From Labilibaculum filiforme (GTDB taxonomy: Bacteria > Bacteroidota > Bacteroidia > Bacteroidales > Marinifilaceae), in NCBI RefSeq assembly GCF_002843315.1, contig NZ_MVDD01000001.1:186001-250000 (forward strand): a stretch of 64,000 nt of DNA, given 5' to 3'. How positions within the stretch are numbered: the first letter of the stretch is position 1; each line of letters begins with the position of its first letter. The notes beneath the pieces were generated by a model. That model saw only the letters and a list, made by a program, of their open reading frames with translations, was not told where the DNA came from and did not search any database. Positions 37,649 through 46,779 of this stretch are shown piece by piece. A program made the translations under genes and the position numbers.

Positions 37649-38323
37649 ATGAGATTTTATTTACCCTTTTGCCTATATACAATACTATTTTGTCTAAACT
37701 CATCAGTAAGTTTTGGACAAACTACTCCTGTTGCACTGAACGATACGGTTTCTATTACCAATAAAAGTCTTTCAACCGAAGTAGTATATATTGAAGTCGA
37801 TTTTTTACAAAATGACAAGTTTTCCGATGTAGACAAACTGGAGATTTCGATCTTGAGTCAGTCCGATCAGTACGGAAAAATGCATTTAATAGAGAATAAC
37901 ACATTAATGATTTACTATCCATATGAAAACTCATTTGGTACTGATACAATTCGTTATCAAATTTGTAACGAAAATAAAAAATGTGCCAAAGCATTAGTAA
38001 TCGTAAATGTTTTAGATCCAAATCAGGTTGAACTTCTAATTCCAAGTTCTTTCACTCCCAACAACGATGGAACCAACGAGAAATTTTACATTAAAGGAAT
38101 CGAAAACTATCCCGAAAATGAATTTATCGTATTTTCCAGATGGGGAACTAAGGTGTTTGAACAAAGAAACTATTCGAATGACGATGCGTGGGATGGTGGC
38201 TACAATAAAGCCGGTGTAAAATTAGGCCCAGGTGATAAACTTCCCAAAGGTACCTATTTCTTTAAATTAATTATTAAAGACAAAGAGTATGTGAAGAGTG
38301 GGTATATTGTTATTAAGTACTAA
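37649..38323 (+). CDS. Secreted protein with T9SS type B sorting domain
   Basis: A 224-residue protein: signal peptide (to about residue 23, SVSFGQ), a cadherin-like/Ig-like segment (about 28-125) and a gliding motility-associated C-terminal domain (about 130-224), with IPSSFTPNNDGTNEKFYIKGIENYPENEF, WDGGYN and GTYFFKLIIKDKEYVKSGYIVI. This type B CTD directs export by the T9SS and typically pairs with a PorP/SprF protein, which is exactly the next gene. It is a very short cargo; it may act as an adaptor or small adhesin. Confidence 0.88.
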   Translation: MRFYLPFCLYTILFCLNSSVSFGQTTPVALNDTVSITNKSLSTEVVYIEVDFLQNDKFSDVDKLEISILSQSDQYGKMHLIENNTLMIYYPYENSFGTDTIRYQICNENKKCAKALVIVNVLDPNQVELLIPSSFTPNNDGTNEKFYIKGIENYPENEFIVFSRWGTKVFEQRNYSNDDAWDGGYNKAGVKLGPGDKLPKGTYFFKLIIKDKEYVKSGYIVIKY

Positions 38324-38337
38324 TAATAAATTGCATA

Positions 38338-39279
38338 TTGAAGTATTCTTTTTTGTTCATATTCTTTCTTTTTTGTTCTGTAAACATACAGGCACAGGAA
38401 GAAATCCGTTTTTCAAATCATAAATACAACCGTCTTTTTTATAACCCAGCTTATGCGGGTAATACGGGATTTATGGAGGCTGTTCTTGCCTACCGAAACC
38501 AATGGGTAGGAGTTGATGGATCGCCGGAAACAGCATTAGTTTCCTTTCAGGCTCCTATAAATTACACTAACTCTGGTGTAGGGCTTGTTGCGTATCAAAA
38601 CAAATTTGGAATTCAATCGGACATTGCAATATTCCTTAACTACGCCTATCAAATTCAGATTAGTCACGAAGGAAAACTATCAATGGGACTGCAGGCCGGA
38701 TTCATTAATAAACAAGTGAATTGGACGGAACTGACTTTTTATGATCCAAACCCAAGTAGTGCTAACGATGCATTAATTCCCGATAATAACATATCGACTT
38801 GGGTTCCTAATTTTGGTTTAGGCTTTTACTATTACACCCCCGATTACTATTTCAGCTTGTCTATTCCAAGACTACTTTCGAACGATCAACCCTCCACCGA
38901 AGGGATATCAAATAATATGAATTTCGATTCAAAATCGCTTTTCTACTACCTTGGTGCTGGTATTAACCTGCCAATTAACTCGGAAATTGATTTCGCTCCA
39001 TCGGTTTTGTTTGTAGGTTCTCATAAAACCTCTAATCTTATTAATATTAACCTCGATTTTATACACAATAGTGGCGTATCTGTTGGAGCAGGTTACCGAA
39101 GTGATGGAACCTGGGCAGGTTTGCTCGGTTATCAACTAACTCAAAAACTAAGATTTTCTTACTCTTATGAAAAATCTTACGGAAATTATCCCACAAAAGG
39201 CTATACAAATCATGAAATAATATTAAATTACAACTTATCATTACGTAAAAGCCAAATTACATCACCAAGATATTTCTAG
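38338..39279 (+). CDS. PorP/SprF-family type IX secretion outer-membrane protein
   Basis: A 313-residue outer-membrane beta-barrel: signal peptide MKYSFLFIFFLFCSVNIQAQ, then the family start EEIRFSNHKYNRLFYNPAYAGNTGFMEAVLAYRNQWVGVDGSPETALVSF and alternating strands to LNYNLSLRKS. SprF-like proteins help anchor or export type B CTD cargo. The start codon is TTG (38338-38340): no ATG is available that keeps the signal peptide. It lies 14 nt after the type B CTD cargo and 4 nt before the PorE-like gene. Confidence 0.9.
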   Translation: MKYSFLFIFFLFCSVNIQAQEEIRFSNHKYNRLFYNPAYAGNTGFMEAVLAYRNQWVGVDGSPETALVSFQAPINYTNSGVGLVAYQNKFGIQSDIAIFLNYAYQIQISHEGKLSMGLQAGFINKQVNWTELTFYDPNPSSANDALIPDNNISTWVPNFGLGFYYYTPDYYFSLSIPRLLSNDQPSTEGISNNMNFDSKSLFYYLGAGINLPINSEIDFAPSVLFVGSHKTSNLININLDFIHNSGVSVGAGYRSDGTWAGLLGYQLTQKLRFSYSYEKSYGNYPTKGYTNHEIILNYNLSLRKSQITSPRYF

Positions 39280-39283
39280 TAAT

Positions 39284-41368
39284 ATGAATAGAAGTCGAAC
39301 CTTACATTTTCTTTTAATAATCGGATTTGTTCTTACAGGTCTTTCTTCCTCCTTGGCTCAAAATCAACTTGTACAGAAGGGCGATCGCTTATACGATAAT
39401 AAAGAATTTGCCGCCGCAACTAACTACTACGAAAAGCATCTCGAAAACTCAGAAGATATTGCTACAAAAAGAAAACTAGCCAATTGTTATCTTCAAATGC
39501 AAAAAGATACTGAGGCCAACTACCTATTGGAAAGTATTGTATCGAGCAGTGAAGTAAATGCGAAAGATTATTTGCAATATGCTACCCTTCTAAAGAGAGT
39601 TCGTAATTATGAAAAAGCAAAAATTTATTTTGAAAAATACGCCGAATTAGTACCTGAAGACAAAAACATTAGCAAACTGATTCTTTCCTGTGATTTAATT
39701 AATGAATTACAAGATGATCAATTGTATTCTATAAAATCGATATCTCTTAACACTCCACAATCGGATTTTGCGTCTGGTTTTTACAAAAACGGACTTGTGT
39801 TTGTTTCGGGACGCAAAAACAATACATCGAACCAAGTTGATGGCAGAACTGGGGAGTATTTTTTAGACATGTACTTTTCGGAAAAATCAGGAGATAATTT
39901 CTTAAACCCAGAATCCTTTTCGAATGATTTTAATACCAAATATCACGAAGGACCAGCCTGCTTTAGTGCCAATGAAAAATTTATTTTTTTTACTCGAAAT
40001 AAAGGCACTCTGAATTTAGAAGGAAAATCGGAATTAAATATCTACACCTCGAGACACAATGGTCGGGACTGGGATAAAGAAGAGATATTTCAATTCTCAG
40101 GTCAATCATACTCTATGGGACATCCTAGTATTTCTGCCGACGGAAGGCACCTTTACTTTATTTCGAATATGGAAGGCGGTTACGGAGGTACAGATATTTA
40201 TGTTTGTAGAAAATATGGTTTTAGCTGGAGTCACCCCATTAATTGTGGCCCTACTATTAATACCGATGGCAATGAAATGTTTCCATTTATAGCTGAAGAT
40301 GGTTATCTCTATTTTGCTTCTGATGGTCATATCGGATTTGGTGGACTAGATATTTTTAAATCTATTTTTGAGCAAAACGAATGGACATATCCCGTAAATT
40401 TGGGACCTCCTTTTAATTCCTCAAAAGATGATTTTGGATATCTGATCCAAAAAAACAAAGAAATTGGTTACTTCTCTTCCAACAGAAATGGTAGTGATGA
40501 TATATTTGAATTCATACAGAATCCTGAAAAAATTCAAAGCTTAAATGGGCTACTAATTGCCAGCGATAATAAACAAGCTTTAAAGGATGTTGAAGTAACT
40601 CTAATGGATAACTTATCGCGAGAGAAATCAACAAAAACAGACGGGAACGGACTTTTTTCTTTTGATATTTTTAAAGGAAAAAATTACAGTTTTATTGTTA
40701 GTAAACCTGGTTACAAAATAAAACGAATTCTTTATTTTGCTTCCTCAGATTCAACAGAGCTTAAGCAATTAAATATTTCTATGGATACAACCCATTGGGT
40801 ACCATTCAAAGGAAATATTATCGATCAATTTTCTGCCCGTGCCGTAAAAGATGCCTCTATTCAAATAATTAATCAAACGTATAAGAGTAATTCATTCTGT
40901 ATTACCGATGATTATGGCGATTTTGAACAAGAAATTGACCCTTCGAAAACTTACGATATCATTATCCAAAAAGAGGGCTATTTCACGAAAGTAATTAATA
41001 GCTACCAATACCAATCCGCCAAATTTGAGCAAATCGAACTTCAAAAATTTTCTACCAACCAAAATATGGAATTATATGGGGTAGAATATGATGCCGATTC
41101 GTGGAAATTAAAAGAAAACACAATTGCCGAACTGAACAATTTAGCAGGTTTATTAAAAGTAAACCCTCACATCTCTATTGAAATTAGTGGATTTACTAAG
41201 CAGGATAAAGGACGAAAAGAAAATAATCTACTTTGCGAACAAAGAGCAAAAGTTGCCTCCGAATATATTATTTCTAAAGGCATAACTCCGAATCGTATTC
41301 AGTATAAATCGGCAGGATATAATTCCGGAAGATCCGCTTTAGTTGTCAAACTAACCGAAGCATTTTAA
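39284..41368 (+). CDS. PorE-like TPR/PD40/OmpA-family protein
   Basis: A 694-residue envelope protein: signal peptide to about residue 25 (SSLAQ), TPR-like helices (about 27-145), PD40 propeller (about 155-410 with SISADGRHLYFISNMEGGYGGTDIYV and IAEDGYLYFASDGHIGFGGLDIFKS), two carboxypeptidase-regulatory-like domains (about 420-495 and 505-585), and a C-terminal OmpA-like domain (about 600-694). PorE of the T9SS has the same order and binds peptidoglycan. In the OmpA domain the Arg of LCEQRAKVA is kept, but the usual Asp of the HTD motif is replaced (SGFTKQDKG), so peptidoglycan binding may be weakened. It is translated right after porP. Confidence 0.9.
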   Translation: MNRSRTLHFLLIIGFVLTGLSSSLAQNQLVQKGDRLYDNKEFAAATNYYEKHLENSEDIATKRKLANCYLQMQKDTEANYLLESIVSSSEVNAKDYLQYATLLKRVRNYEKAKIYFEKYAELVPEDKNISKLILSCDLINELQDDQLYSIKSISLNTPQSDFASGFYKNGLVFVSGRKNNTSNQVDGRTGEYFLDMYFSEKSGDNFLNPESFSNDFNTKYHEGPACFSANEKFIFFTRNKGTLNLEGKSELNIYTSRHNGRDWDKEEIFQFSGQSYSMGHPSISADGRHLYFISNMEGGYGGTDIYVCRKYGFSWSHPINCGPTINTDGNEMFPFIAEDGYLYFASDGHIGFGGLDIFKSIFEQNEWTYPVNLGPPFNSSKDDFGYLIQKNKEIGYFSSNRNGSDDIFEFIQNPEKIQSLNGLLIASDNKQALKDVEVTLMDNLSREKSTKTDGNGLFSFDIFKGKNYSFIVSKPGYKIKRILYFASSDSTELKQLNISMDTTHWVPFKGNIIDQFSARAVKDASIQIINQTYKSNSFCITDDYGDFEQEIDPSKTYDIIIQKEGYFTKVINSYQYQSAKFEQIELQKFSTNQNMELYGVEYDADSWKLKENTIAELNNLAGLLKVNPHISIEISGFTKQDKGRKENNLLCEQRAKVASEYIISKGITPNRIQYKSAGYNSGRSALVVKLTEAF

Positions 41369-41379
41369 ACTAAAAACCA

Positions 41380-41985
41380 ATGACCATTATTATAATTGCC
41401 ATTACTGTATTAATATCATACGCTGCCTTTAATAAGGTAGAGCTATTGTACAAATACCAGTTTAACGCTTACCAAATTCTTAAGCGAAATGAATGGTATC
41501 GAATATTTACCTATGGTTTTCTTCATGCTAACTGGGATCATCTATTGGTAAATATGGTAGTACTTTTTTTCTTTGGAAGAGTACTGGAGACTTATTTTAA
41601 CTACTATTTTGGAGCAATGGCAGTTGTCTATTTTCTTCTTTTGTATGTTGGTGCAATTGTGTTTTCAACCCTTTACGATTTAAGGAAACATCGCGAACAT
41701 TATCATTATAATGCAGTTGGTGCTTCGGGCGCTACCTCGGCGGTCGTTTTTGCAGCGATCTTCTTTGCTCCCCTAGAAAATATTTATTTTATGTTTTTTA
41801 TTCCGATTCCAGGAATAATTTTCGCTTTAGGTTATTTGTACTACTCCTACTATATGAGTAAAAAAAACATAGACAATATTGGTCATAGTGCACATTTATA
41901 CGGAGCACTTTTCGGATTTCTATTTCCTATCCTTATTAAACCCCAATTATTCTCCTTATTTTTGCAGCAGATTCTTAATTTTTAG
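41380..41985 (+). CDS. Rhomboid-family intramembrane serine protease
   Basis: A 201-residue membrane protein with six hydrophobic segments. Rhomboid landmarks are present: HANWDHLLVNMVVLFFFG (membrane helix 2 region), the catalytic serine in GASGATSAV (about residue 116) and the catalytic His in IGHSAHLYGALFGF (about residue 172). The Ser-His dyad suggests an active protease that cuts transmembrane substrates; substrates are unknown. It follows the PorE-like gene by 11 nt and precedes the phosphatase gene by 3 nt, in one operon. Confidence 0.9.
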   Translation: MTIIIIAITVLISYAAFNKVELLYKYQFNAYQILKRNEWYRIFTYGFLHANWDHLLVNMVVLFFFGRVLETYFNYYFGAMAVVYFLLLYVGAIVFSTLYDLRKHREHYHYNAVGASGATSAVVFAAIFFAPLENIYFMFFIPIPGIIFALGYLYYSYYMSKKNIDNIGHSAHLYGALFGFLFPILIKPQLFSLFLQQILNF

Positions 41986-41988
41986 AAG

Positions 41989-42486
41989 ATGCAAAAAGCC
42001 CTTTTCCTTGATCGTGATGGTGTAATAAACTCTGACGAAGGACATTACTATATTTACAAAGTAGCCGATTTTAAAATTAACGAAGGGATAATTCCTTCCT
42101 TACAAAAAATTTCGAAAGCTGGATACATCCTATTTATCGTAACCAATCAAGGTGGAGTTGCTAAAGGAATTTATTCCGAAGCAGATGTGGAAAAAGTTCA
42201 TAACCATCTACTTGCTATTTTCAAAGAAAATAAAATATCCATAAAAAAGATTTACTTCTGCCCTCATCACGAAAGTGTAGCAAAATGTGAATGTCGGAAA
42301 CCAAGTCCTTATTTTATAAAAAAAGCCATTGCCGATTTTAATATTGATGCTTCGAAATCGTATCTAATTGGTGACAGTAAAAGAGATATTCAAGCCGCCG
42401 AAGCTGCAGGAATAAAAGGAATCAAAGTTGATTCTAACGAAAATATTAGTGTTTATTGCGATCAGATTGTGAAAGGAAAAATATAA
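41989..42486 (+). CDS. gmhB: HAD-IIIA phosphatase, D-glycero-D-manno-heptose 1,7-bisphosphatase type
   Basis: A 165-residue HAD phosphatase of the GmhB/HisB-N type. Motif I is FLDRDGVIN (residues 6-14), motif II IVTNQGGVAKG, the zinc-binding segment CPHHESVAKCECRKPSP near 88-104, and motif III/IV LIGDSKRDIQAAEAAG. GmhB takes the 7-phosphate off heptose bisphosphate in LPS heptose synthesis. The zinc-binding Cys pattern argues for GmhB over HisB. No other heptose gene is near, so the in vivo substrate is not certain. Confidence 0.85.
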   Translation: MQKALFLDRDGVINSDEGHYYIYKVADFKINEGIIPSLQKISKAGYILFIVTNQGGVAKGIYSEADVEKVHNHLLAIFKENKISIKKIYFCPHHESVAKCECRKPSPYFIKKAIADFNIDASKSYLIGDSKRDIQAAEAAGIKGIKVDSNENISVYCDQIVKGKI

Positions 42487-42488
42487 AA

Positions 42489-43349
42489 ATGAATACTGTA
42501 GAAAAAATTTGTTTAGATGGTAAAGTATACCCAAAAGATGAATTGCTTTTTGGAGTAGGAAACAGAGCTTTGCGTTATGGCGATTCTCTTTTTGAAACCA
42601 TTCACGCAAACGGAACCGAAATTCAGTTTCTTTCCGAACACCTTAATCGACTAACTAAAGGCATGGAATGCTTGGGGATGATTATCCCGTTTGGTTTTTA
42701 TGAAAGAATTAAAACGGATATTACTTTTTTAATTAATAAAAATAAAGCCTTTGCAGGTACTAGAATTCGACTTAGTGTTTTCCGTAAAGATGGTGGTTTA
42801 TACACACCAACAGACAATTCGATTTCTTATTTAATTGAGACTTCTCCCTTGGAGAACGATCACTACCTACTAAATCGGAAAGGCTTAAAGATTGGGATTT
42901 ACGAAGAAATGAGAAAGTCGTACAACCTTATTTCGAGATTTAAAACAGGGAACTCGCTTCCTTTTATTCTTGCCGCTAACTTCCGCAACAAAATGAATTG
43001 GGACGATTGTTTGCTACTAAACGATAAAGGAAACATTGTGGAAAGTTGTAGCTCTAACCTGTTTTTGGTAAAAGATGGAATTTTAATGACTCCTTCGATT
43101 GAAAGTGGAGCCGTTTCGGGAATAATGAGGGAACAAGTTATTGAAACTGCAGTAAATTTAAACATTACCGTTTTTGATGATTGCGTTTTAAATTCAGAAC
43201 ACCTTTTAGGTGCTGATGAAATTTTTCTGACGAATGCAATTCACGGTATTCAATGGGTGGTTGCTTATCAGGAAAGAAGGTATTTTAACAAAACTGCGAA
43301 ACTTTTAATAGAAGAATTAAACCAGACAACATTTCAATATAACTTGTAA
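42489..43349 (+). CDS. Class IV PLP-dependent aminotransferase (IlvE/PabC-like)
   Basis: A 286-residue fold-type IV PLP enzyme. The start is the ATG at 42489, which gives MNTVEKICLDGKVYPKDELLFGVGNRALRYGDSLFETIHAN, the family N terminus. Other motifs are RFKTGNSLPFILAANF, with a lysine at about residue 155 that probably holds PLP, and LLLNDKGNIVESCSSNLFLVKDG (substrate/PLP phosphate region) and EIFLTNAIHGIQWV. It could be aminodeoxychorismate lyase (PabC), a branched-chain or D-amino acid aminotransferase; the sequence alone does not decide. It starts 2 nt after gmhB. Confidence 0.85.
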   Translation: MNTVEKICLDGKVYPKDELLFGVGNRALRYGDSLFETIHANGTEIQFLSEHLNRLTKGMECLGMIIPFGFYERIKTDITFLINKNKAFAGTRIRLSVFRKDGGLYTPTDNSISYLIETSPLENDHYLLNRKGLKIGIYEEMRKSYNLISRFKTGNSLPFILAANFRNKMNWDDCLLLNDKGNIVESCSSNLFLVKDGILMTPSIESGAVSGIMREQVIETAVNLNITVFDDCVLNSEHLLGADEIFLTNAIHGIQWVVAYQERRYFNKTAKLLIEELNQTTFQYNL

Positions 43350-43365
43350 CCAATAAAATGGTAAG

Positions 43366-43956
43366 CTAATTCATTCCTGGATTCTCGGGAAAGTTAGACC
43401 ACATTTTATATTTTCCACCCATACGTCTTAATGATTTTTCCCAAAGTTTCTCATTATTACAATTCATAATTTCTTCCACATTAAGTTGACTCACCATCCA
43501 TGAGTTTTCATTAATTTCATCGTCGAGTTGTCCGACACTCCAACCCGAATAACCAGCAAAAAAACGAACCTGATCGGGTTGAACTAACTTCTGTTCAATT
43601 AATTCTTTTAGGACACTAAAATCACCTCCCCAATGTAAATTATCGAAAACTGGCAGACTATGTGGCAGTAAGTCGGGTATGGTGTGCAGAAAATAAATTC
43701 GATTTGTATCTACCGGACCTCCAATAAAAACATCCCCATCAAAATGGGCAATATTAATCAGCACTTCATCGATACTTAGATTAATTGGCTTATTCAAAAC
43801 AAACCCAACCGCACCATCCGAATTACATTCTACTAGTAAAACAATAGAGCGCTTAAAATATCGTCCCTCTAAAAAAGGTTCAGCAATTAGCACCTTTCCC
43901 TTCTCTGGTTGAATATTATTCTTTTCTATTCTAAAAAAATCTGAATTGCTATCCAC
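43366..43956 (-). CDS. YqgE/AlgH family protein
   Basis: A 196-residue protein of the YqgE/AlgH family (DUF179): GKVLIAEPFLEGRYFKRSIVLLVECNSDGAVGFVLNKP (residues 20-57), FIGGPVDTNRIYFLH, WGGDFSVLKELI, and FFAGYSGWSVGQLDDEI near 130-146. No enzyme activity is established; it was linked to alginate gene control in Pseudomonas. It is convergent with the aminotransferase gene (16-bp gap) and divergent from nhaC. Confidence 0.92.
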   Translation of the reverse strand: MDSNSDFFRIEKNNIQPEKGKVLIAEPFLEGRYFKRSIVLLVECNSDGAVGFVLNKPINLSIDEVLINIAHFDGDVFIGGPVDTNRIYFLHTIPDLLPHSLPVFDNLHWGGDFSVLKELIEQKLVQPDQVRFFAGYSGWSVGQLDDEINENSWMVSQLNVEEIMNCNNEKLWEKSLRRMGGKYKMWSNFPENPGMN

Positions 43957-44106
43957 AGTATTTCTCCTTTATTTACAAATCCAAAATAACCAATTTTACC
44001 GAGTAAAAAAAGGTTTTTACAAATAAGAAATAGCCTGATATCAGTTTATACAATTAGCATAAAGAATACAAAATTATTATATTAGGGCTCCCCTAAAAAT
44101 AACTAT

Positions 44107-46053
44107 ATGTGTAAACAAATCTATTCAGTTTTACTGCTATTATTTATCCATTTAATTTCCTTTTCAGCATATTCTTCAGACAAGATAAGTACGGAAGGTT
44201 CACCGCAACTGTCCATTAAATTTCCTAAAATAATTATTGCCGATATTGCAACAAAAATTTCAATTGTAACAGATGATATTAACCACAATTCTATTAAAGA
44301 TGATAGTGTTTGGATCGAAGTGAATAAGCAACCAATTTTGGCAAAATTAGATGAAGGAAAAATTATTTTTCATCATATTTTTCAAGGAAAAGAGAAAATT
44401 CAAATCTCTTTCCAAAGCAAATCTTTCACAAGTACAATTCACCCAATTCCTTTATGGCTTTCCATAATTCCACCATTAATAGCCATTCTTATGGCACTTT
44501 TGTTTAAGGAAGTTTTTTCGGCATTATTTGTAGGTCTATTTTCCGGAACCATACTCATCTATTCGTATCAGGAAGCTTCTATTTTTAGCGCCTTTTTTAA
44601 AGCCATATTTGCCATTTCAGATACCTATATTCTTCAATCGTTAGCTGACACTGGTCATATATCTATCATTCTATTTTCGATGCTAATAGGAGCAATGGTA
44701 AATTTAATTACTAAAAATGGAGGCATGCAGGGAATTGTCAATAAGCTATCCAAATTCGCCAATAGTCCGAGATCCGGTCAATTTGTAACATGGTTTTTAG
44801 GAGTTCTTATATTCTTTGATGATTACGCCAATACTTTAATTGTAGGAAATACGATGCGCCCGGTAACCGACAAATTAAAAATATCAAGAGAAAAATTAGC
44901 ATATATTGTCGATTCAACAGCGGCTCCAGTGGCATCAATTGCGATGATTACCACTTGGATTGGAATCGAGTTAAGCTACATTCAGTCTGCTACGGTTCAA
45001 ATTAATATCGATGAAAGTCCTTATAGTGTTTTTCTTCATTCCTTACCCACACGTTTCTATCCATTTTTCACCCTATTTTTTATTCTGATGCTAGTGCTTT
45101 TAAAAAAGGATTTTGGCCCAATGCTAAAGGCCGAAAAGAAATGCAGGCAAGCTTTAAACACTGAAAATTTATCGGAAAATGAGATCGTAGCATCAGAATT
45201 AAAAGAAGTTGAAATTGATAAAGGTACTCCTACCCGATGGTATAATGCAGGTATTCCTGTTCTGATTGTAATTTTTGGAACCTTTGCTGGCTTAGTTTAT
45301 ACTGGATGGGATGCAAATGTTTGGAACGACGAAAATCTAGCTTTTGGAAAAAAGCTATCTCATATTATTGGTGCTTCGGACTCCTACCTTGCTCTTTTGT
45401 GGTCGTCTCTGTCGGCCGTTTTAGCAGCCTTAGCCCTTACGCTTAGTCAAAGAATACTAGGCCTTAGTAAAGCAGTAGAAGCCTTGGTATCTGGCTTTAA
45501 AACGATGTTAACAGCCATTCTTATTTTAGTTCTTGCATGGGCTTTAGCGGATATCACAAAAGATATGCACACAGCCGATTTTATTTCTAATTCACTAATT
45601 GCAAGTAATGTATCGCCCTATCTCTTACCATCTTTTACTTTTATTCTTTCTGCTTTAATTGCATTCTCGACTGGCTCTTCTTGGGGAACTATGGCCATCC
45701 TTTATCCACTAATATTACCAGCATCGTGGGCATTGTGCCATGCTACTGGAATGAGTGATTTAGATAGTATGAATATTTTCTACATTACCGTTTCTGCAAT
45801 ATTAGCAGGCTCTGTTTTAGGGGATCATTGCTCCCCAATTTCCGACACCACTATTCTTAGTTCATTAGCAAGTTCCTGTAACCATATTGAACATGTACGC
45901 ACGCAACTACCTTATGCCTTAACTGTTGGAGGCGTTTCTGTTTTTGCTGGTTTAATTCCCGCAGCTTACGGAGTTTCTTCCTGGATTATAATTCCTGTTG
46001 GATTTATATTTCTTTTTTTAATTGTAAAATATATTGGAAAAACAGCAGAATAA
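44107..46053 (+). CDS. nhaC: NhaC-type Na+/H+ antiporter with N-terminal extracytoplasmic domain
   Basis: A 648-residue protein. The last 530 residues are an NhaC-family antiporter with about 12 membrane helices (PPLIAILMALLFKEVFSALFVGLFSGT, ITKNGGMQGIV, FFDDYANTLIVGNTMRPV, SAILAGSVLGDHCSPISDTTILSS). Unusually, it starts with a signal peptide (1-23) and about 90 residues of beta-rich sequence (SPQLSIKFPKIIIADIATKISI to ISFQSKSFTSTIHP), which would lie outside the membrane. The acidic pair DD in FFDDYANT fits cation binding. A hairpin (44082-44096) precedes the start codon. A second nhaC begins at 63.7 kb. Confidence 0.9.
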   Translation: MCKQIYSVLLLLFIHLISFSAYSSDKISTEGSPQLSIKFPKIIIADIATKISIVTDDINHNSIKDDSVWIEVNKQPILAKLDEGKIIFHHIFQGKEKIQISFQSKSFTSTIHPIPLWLSIIPPLIAILMALLFKEVFSALFVGLFSGTILIYSYQEASIFSAFFKAIFAISDTYILQSLADTGHISIILFSMLIGAMVNLITKNGGMQGIVNKLSKFANSPRSGQFVTWFLGVLIFFDDYANTLIVGNTMRPVTDKLKISREKLAYIVDSTAAPVASIAMITTWIGIELSYIQSATVQINIDESPYSVFLHSLPTRFYPFFTLFFILMLVLLKKDFGPMLKAEKKCRQALNTENLSENEIVASELKEVEIDKGTPTRWYNAGIPVLIVIFGTFAGLVYTGWDANVWNDENLAFGKKLSHIIGASDSYLALLWSSLSAVLAALALTLSQRILGLSKAVEALVSGFKTMLTAILILVLAWALADITKDMHTADFISNSLIASNVSPYLLPSFTFILSALIAFSTGSSWGTMAILYPLILPASWALCHATGMSDLDSMNIFYITVSAILAGSVLGDHCSPISDTTILSSLASSCNHIEHVRTQLPYALTVGGVSVFAGLIPAAYGVSSWIIIPVGFIFLFLIVKYIGKTAE

Positions 46054-46245
46054 AAACCCGACACATAATAGCAAATACTATTATATGTCGGGACCAAGAA
46101 TTTTGTCGATTTGCAACTATCACGTTTGACAATTATACCACTAACCACAATGTATCAAACCAACACTAACTAAAAATTATTTATCTAGAATAATACTTTC
46201 GATTAAAAGAATCTTGTGATAAACTCATTCTTTTACTACGAATAA
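46052..46245 (-). ncRNA. Putative structured RNA, unit D of a four-copy tandem family
   Basis: The most diverged copy. On the minus strand it has a 5' stem-loop (46205-46212 with 46227-46234, 8 bp), the 15-mer shared exactly with unit C (46164-46178), a conserved TGTGGT word, and a 3' hairpin of 15-bp arms (46057-46071 with 46078-46092) followed by five U residues. The one hairpin mismatch (C-A on the plus strand) is a G-U wobble on the minus strand, so transcription from the minus strand fits. The U-run overlaps the nhaC stop codon. 5' end uncertain. Confidence 0.45.
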
Positions 46246-46269
46246 ATATCTAATCATTATCAGAAAAAT

Positions 46270-46456
46270 TTAAAGTGAAGCCATCTCTTTCGAGATGGCT
46301 GTTACCCCATATATTTTGGAGCCCTTTTAGAATTGATTTGTTGTTTAGAATTACCACATTGCACCCAACAATCACTAACTAAAAATTCCGAGACTTTCCC
46401 CTATAGATTATCTCGTACAATTGTAAGACAACTAAAAAGTCAAAAAGGGTGACTGA
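46270..46456 (-). ncRNA. Putative structured RNA, unit C of the tandem family
   Basis: About 180 nt. Order on the minus strand: GTCACCC near 46447-46453, a 5' stem-loop (46389-46393 with 46411-46415, 5 bp, CGAGA/TCTCG, loop containing AGGGGA), the AATTTTTAGTTAGTG word (46373-46387), a 42-nt block identical to unit A (46319-46360), a second stem CTCCA/TGGGG (46317-46321 with 46305-46309; one U-G pair on the minus strand, C-A on the plus), and a perfect 9-bp 3' hairpin (46279-46300). Its U-run is weak. No ORF runs through it. Confidence 0.55.
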
Positions 46457-46555
46457 TTTTATAAAAAAAAACAATTAGCAAGCAATAATTTTATTGGTGT
46501 AATAATTTCAATGACTATTTTATTTTGAAATAGTTGTACTTCTGTTTTATCACAT

Positions 46556-46720
46556 AAAAAAACAGCCATTTCTATCGAAATGGCTGCTACTCCCATCTAT
46601 ATTGGAGTCTTTTAAAATTAATCATTAATTGAACTACCACACACAATTAATAATTACTTTCACAAATTCTGGCAAACCCATAATTCTGCCAGAAAAATTT
46701 TTCGAATATTTCGTTGGTTC
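46556..46720 (-). ncRNA. Putative structured RNA, unit B of the tandem family
   Basis: Minus strand: 5' stem-loop with 8-bp arms TTCTGGCA/TGCCAGAA (46687-46694 with 46667-46674), loop with ATGGGT, a GTGTGGTAGTTC word matching the family core, a second stem ACTCC/GGAGT (46604-46608 with 46589-46593), and a perfect 10-bp hairpin (46563-46572 with 46577-46586) followed directly by seven U residues: a classic intrinsic terminator. Stem sequences differ from units A and C but pair at the same places. 5' end uncertain. Confidence 0.5.
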
Positions 46721-46779
46721 TAATAAATTACTGACTACAATATTTAAAAAGGTTGCGTAAATGGAGCGACTTTCAGCTA

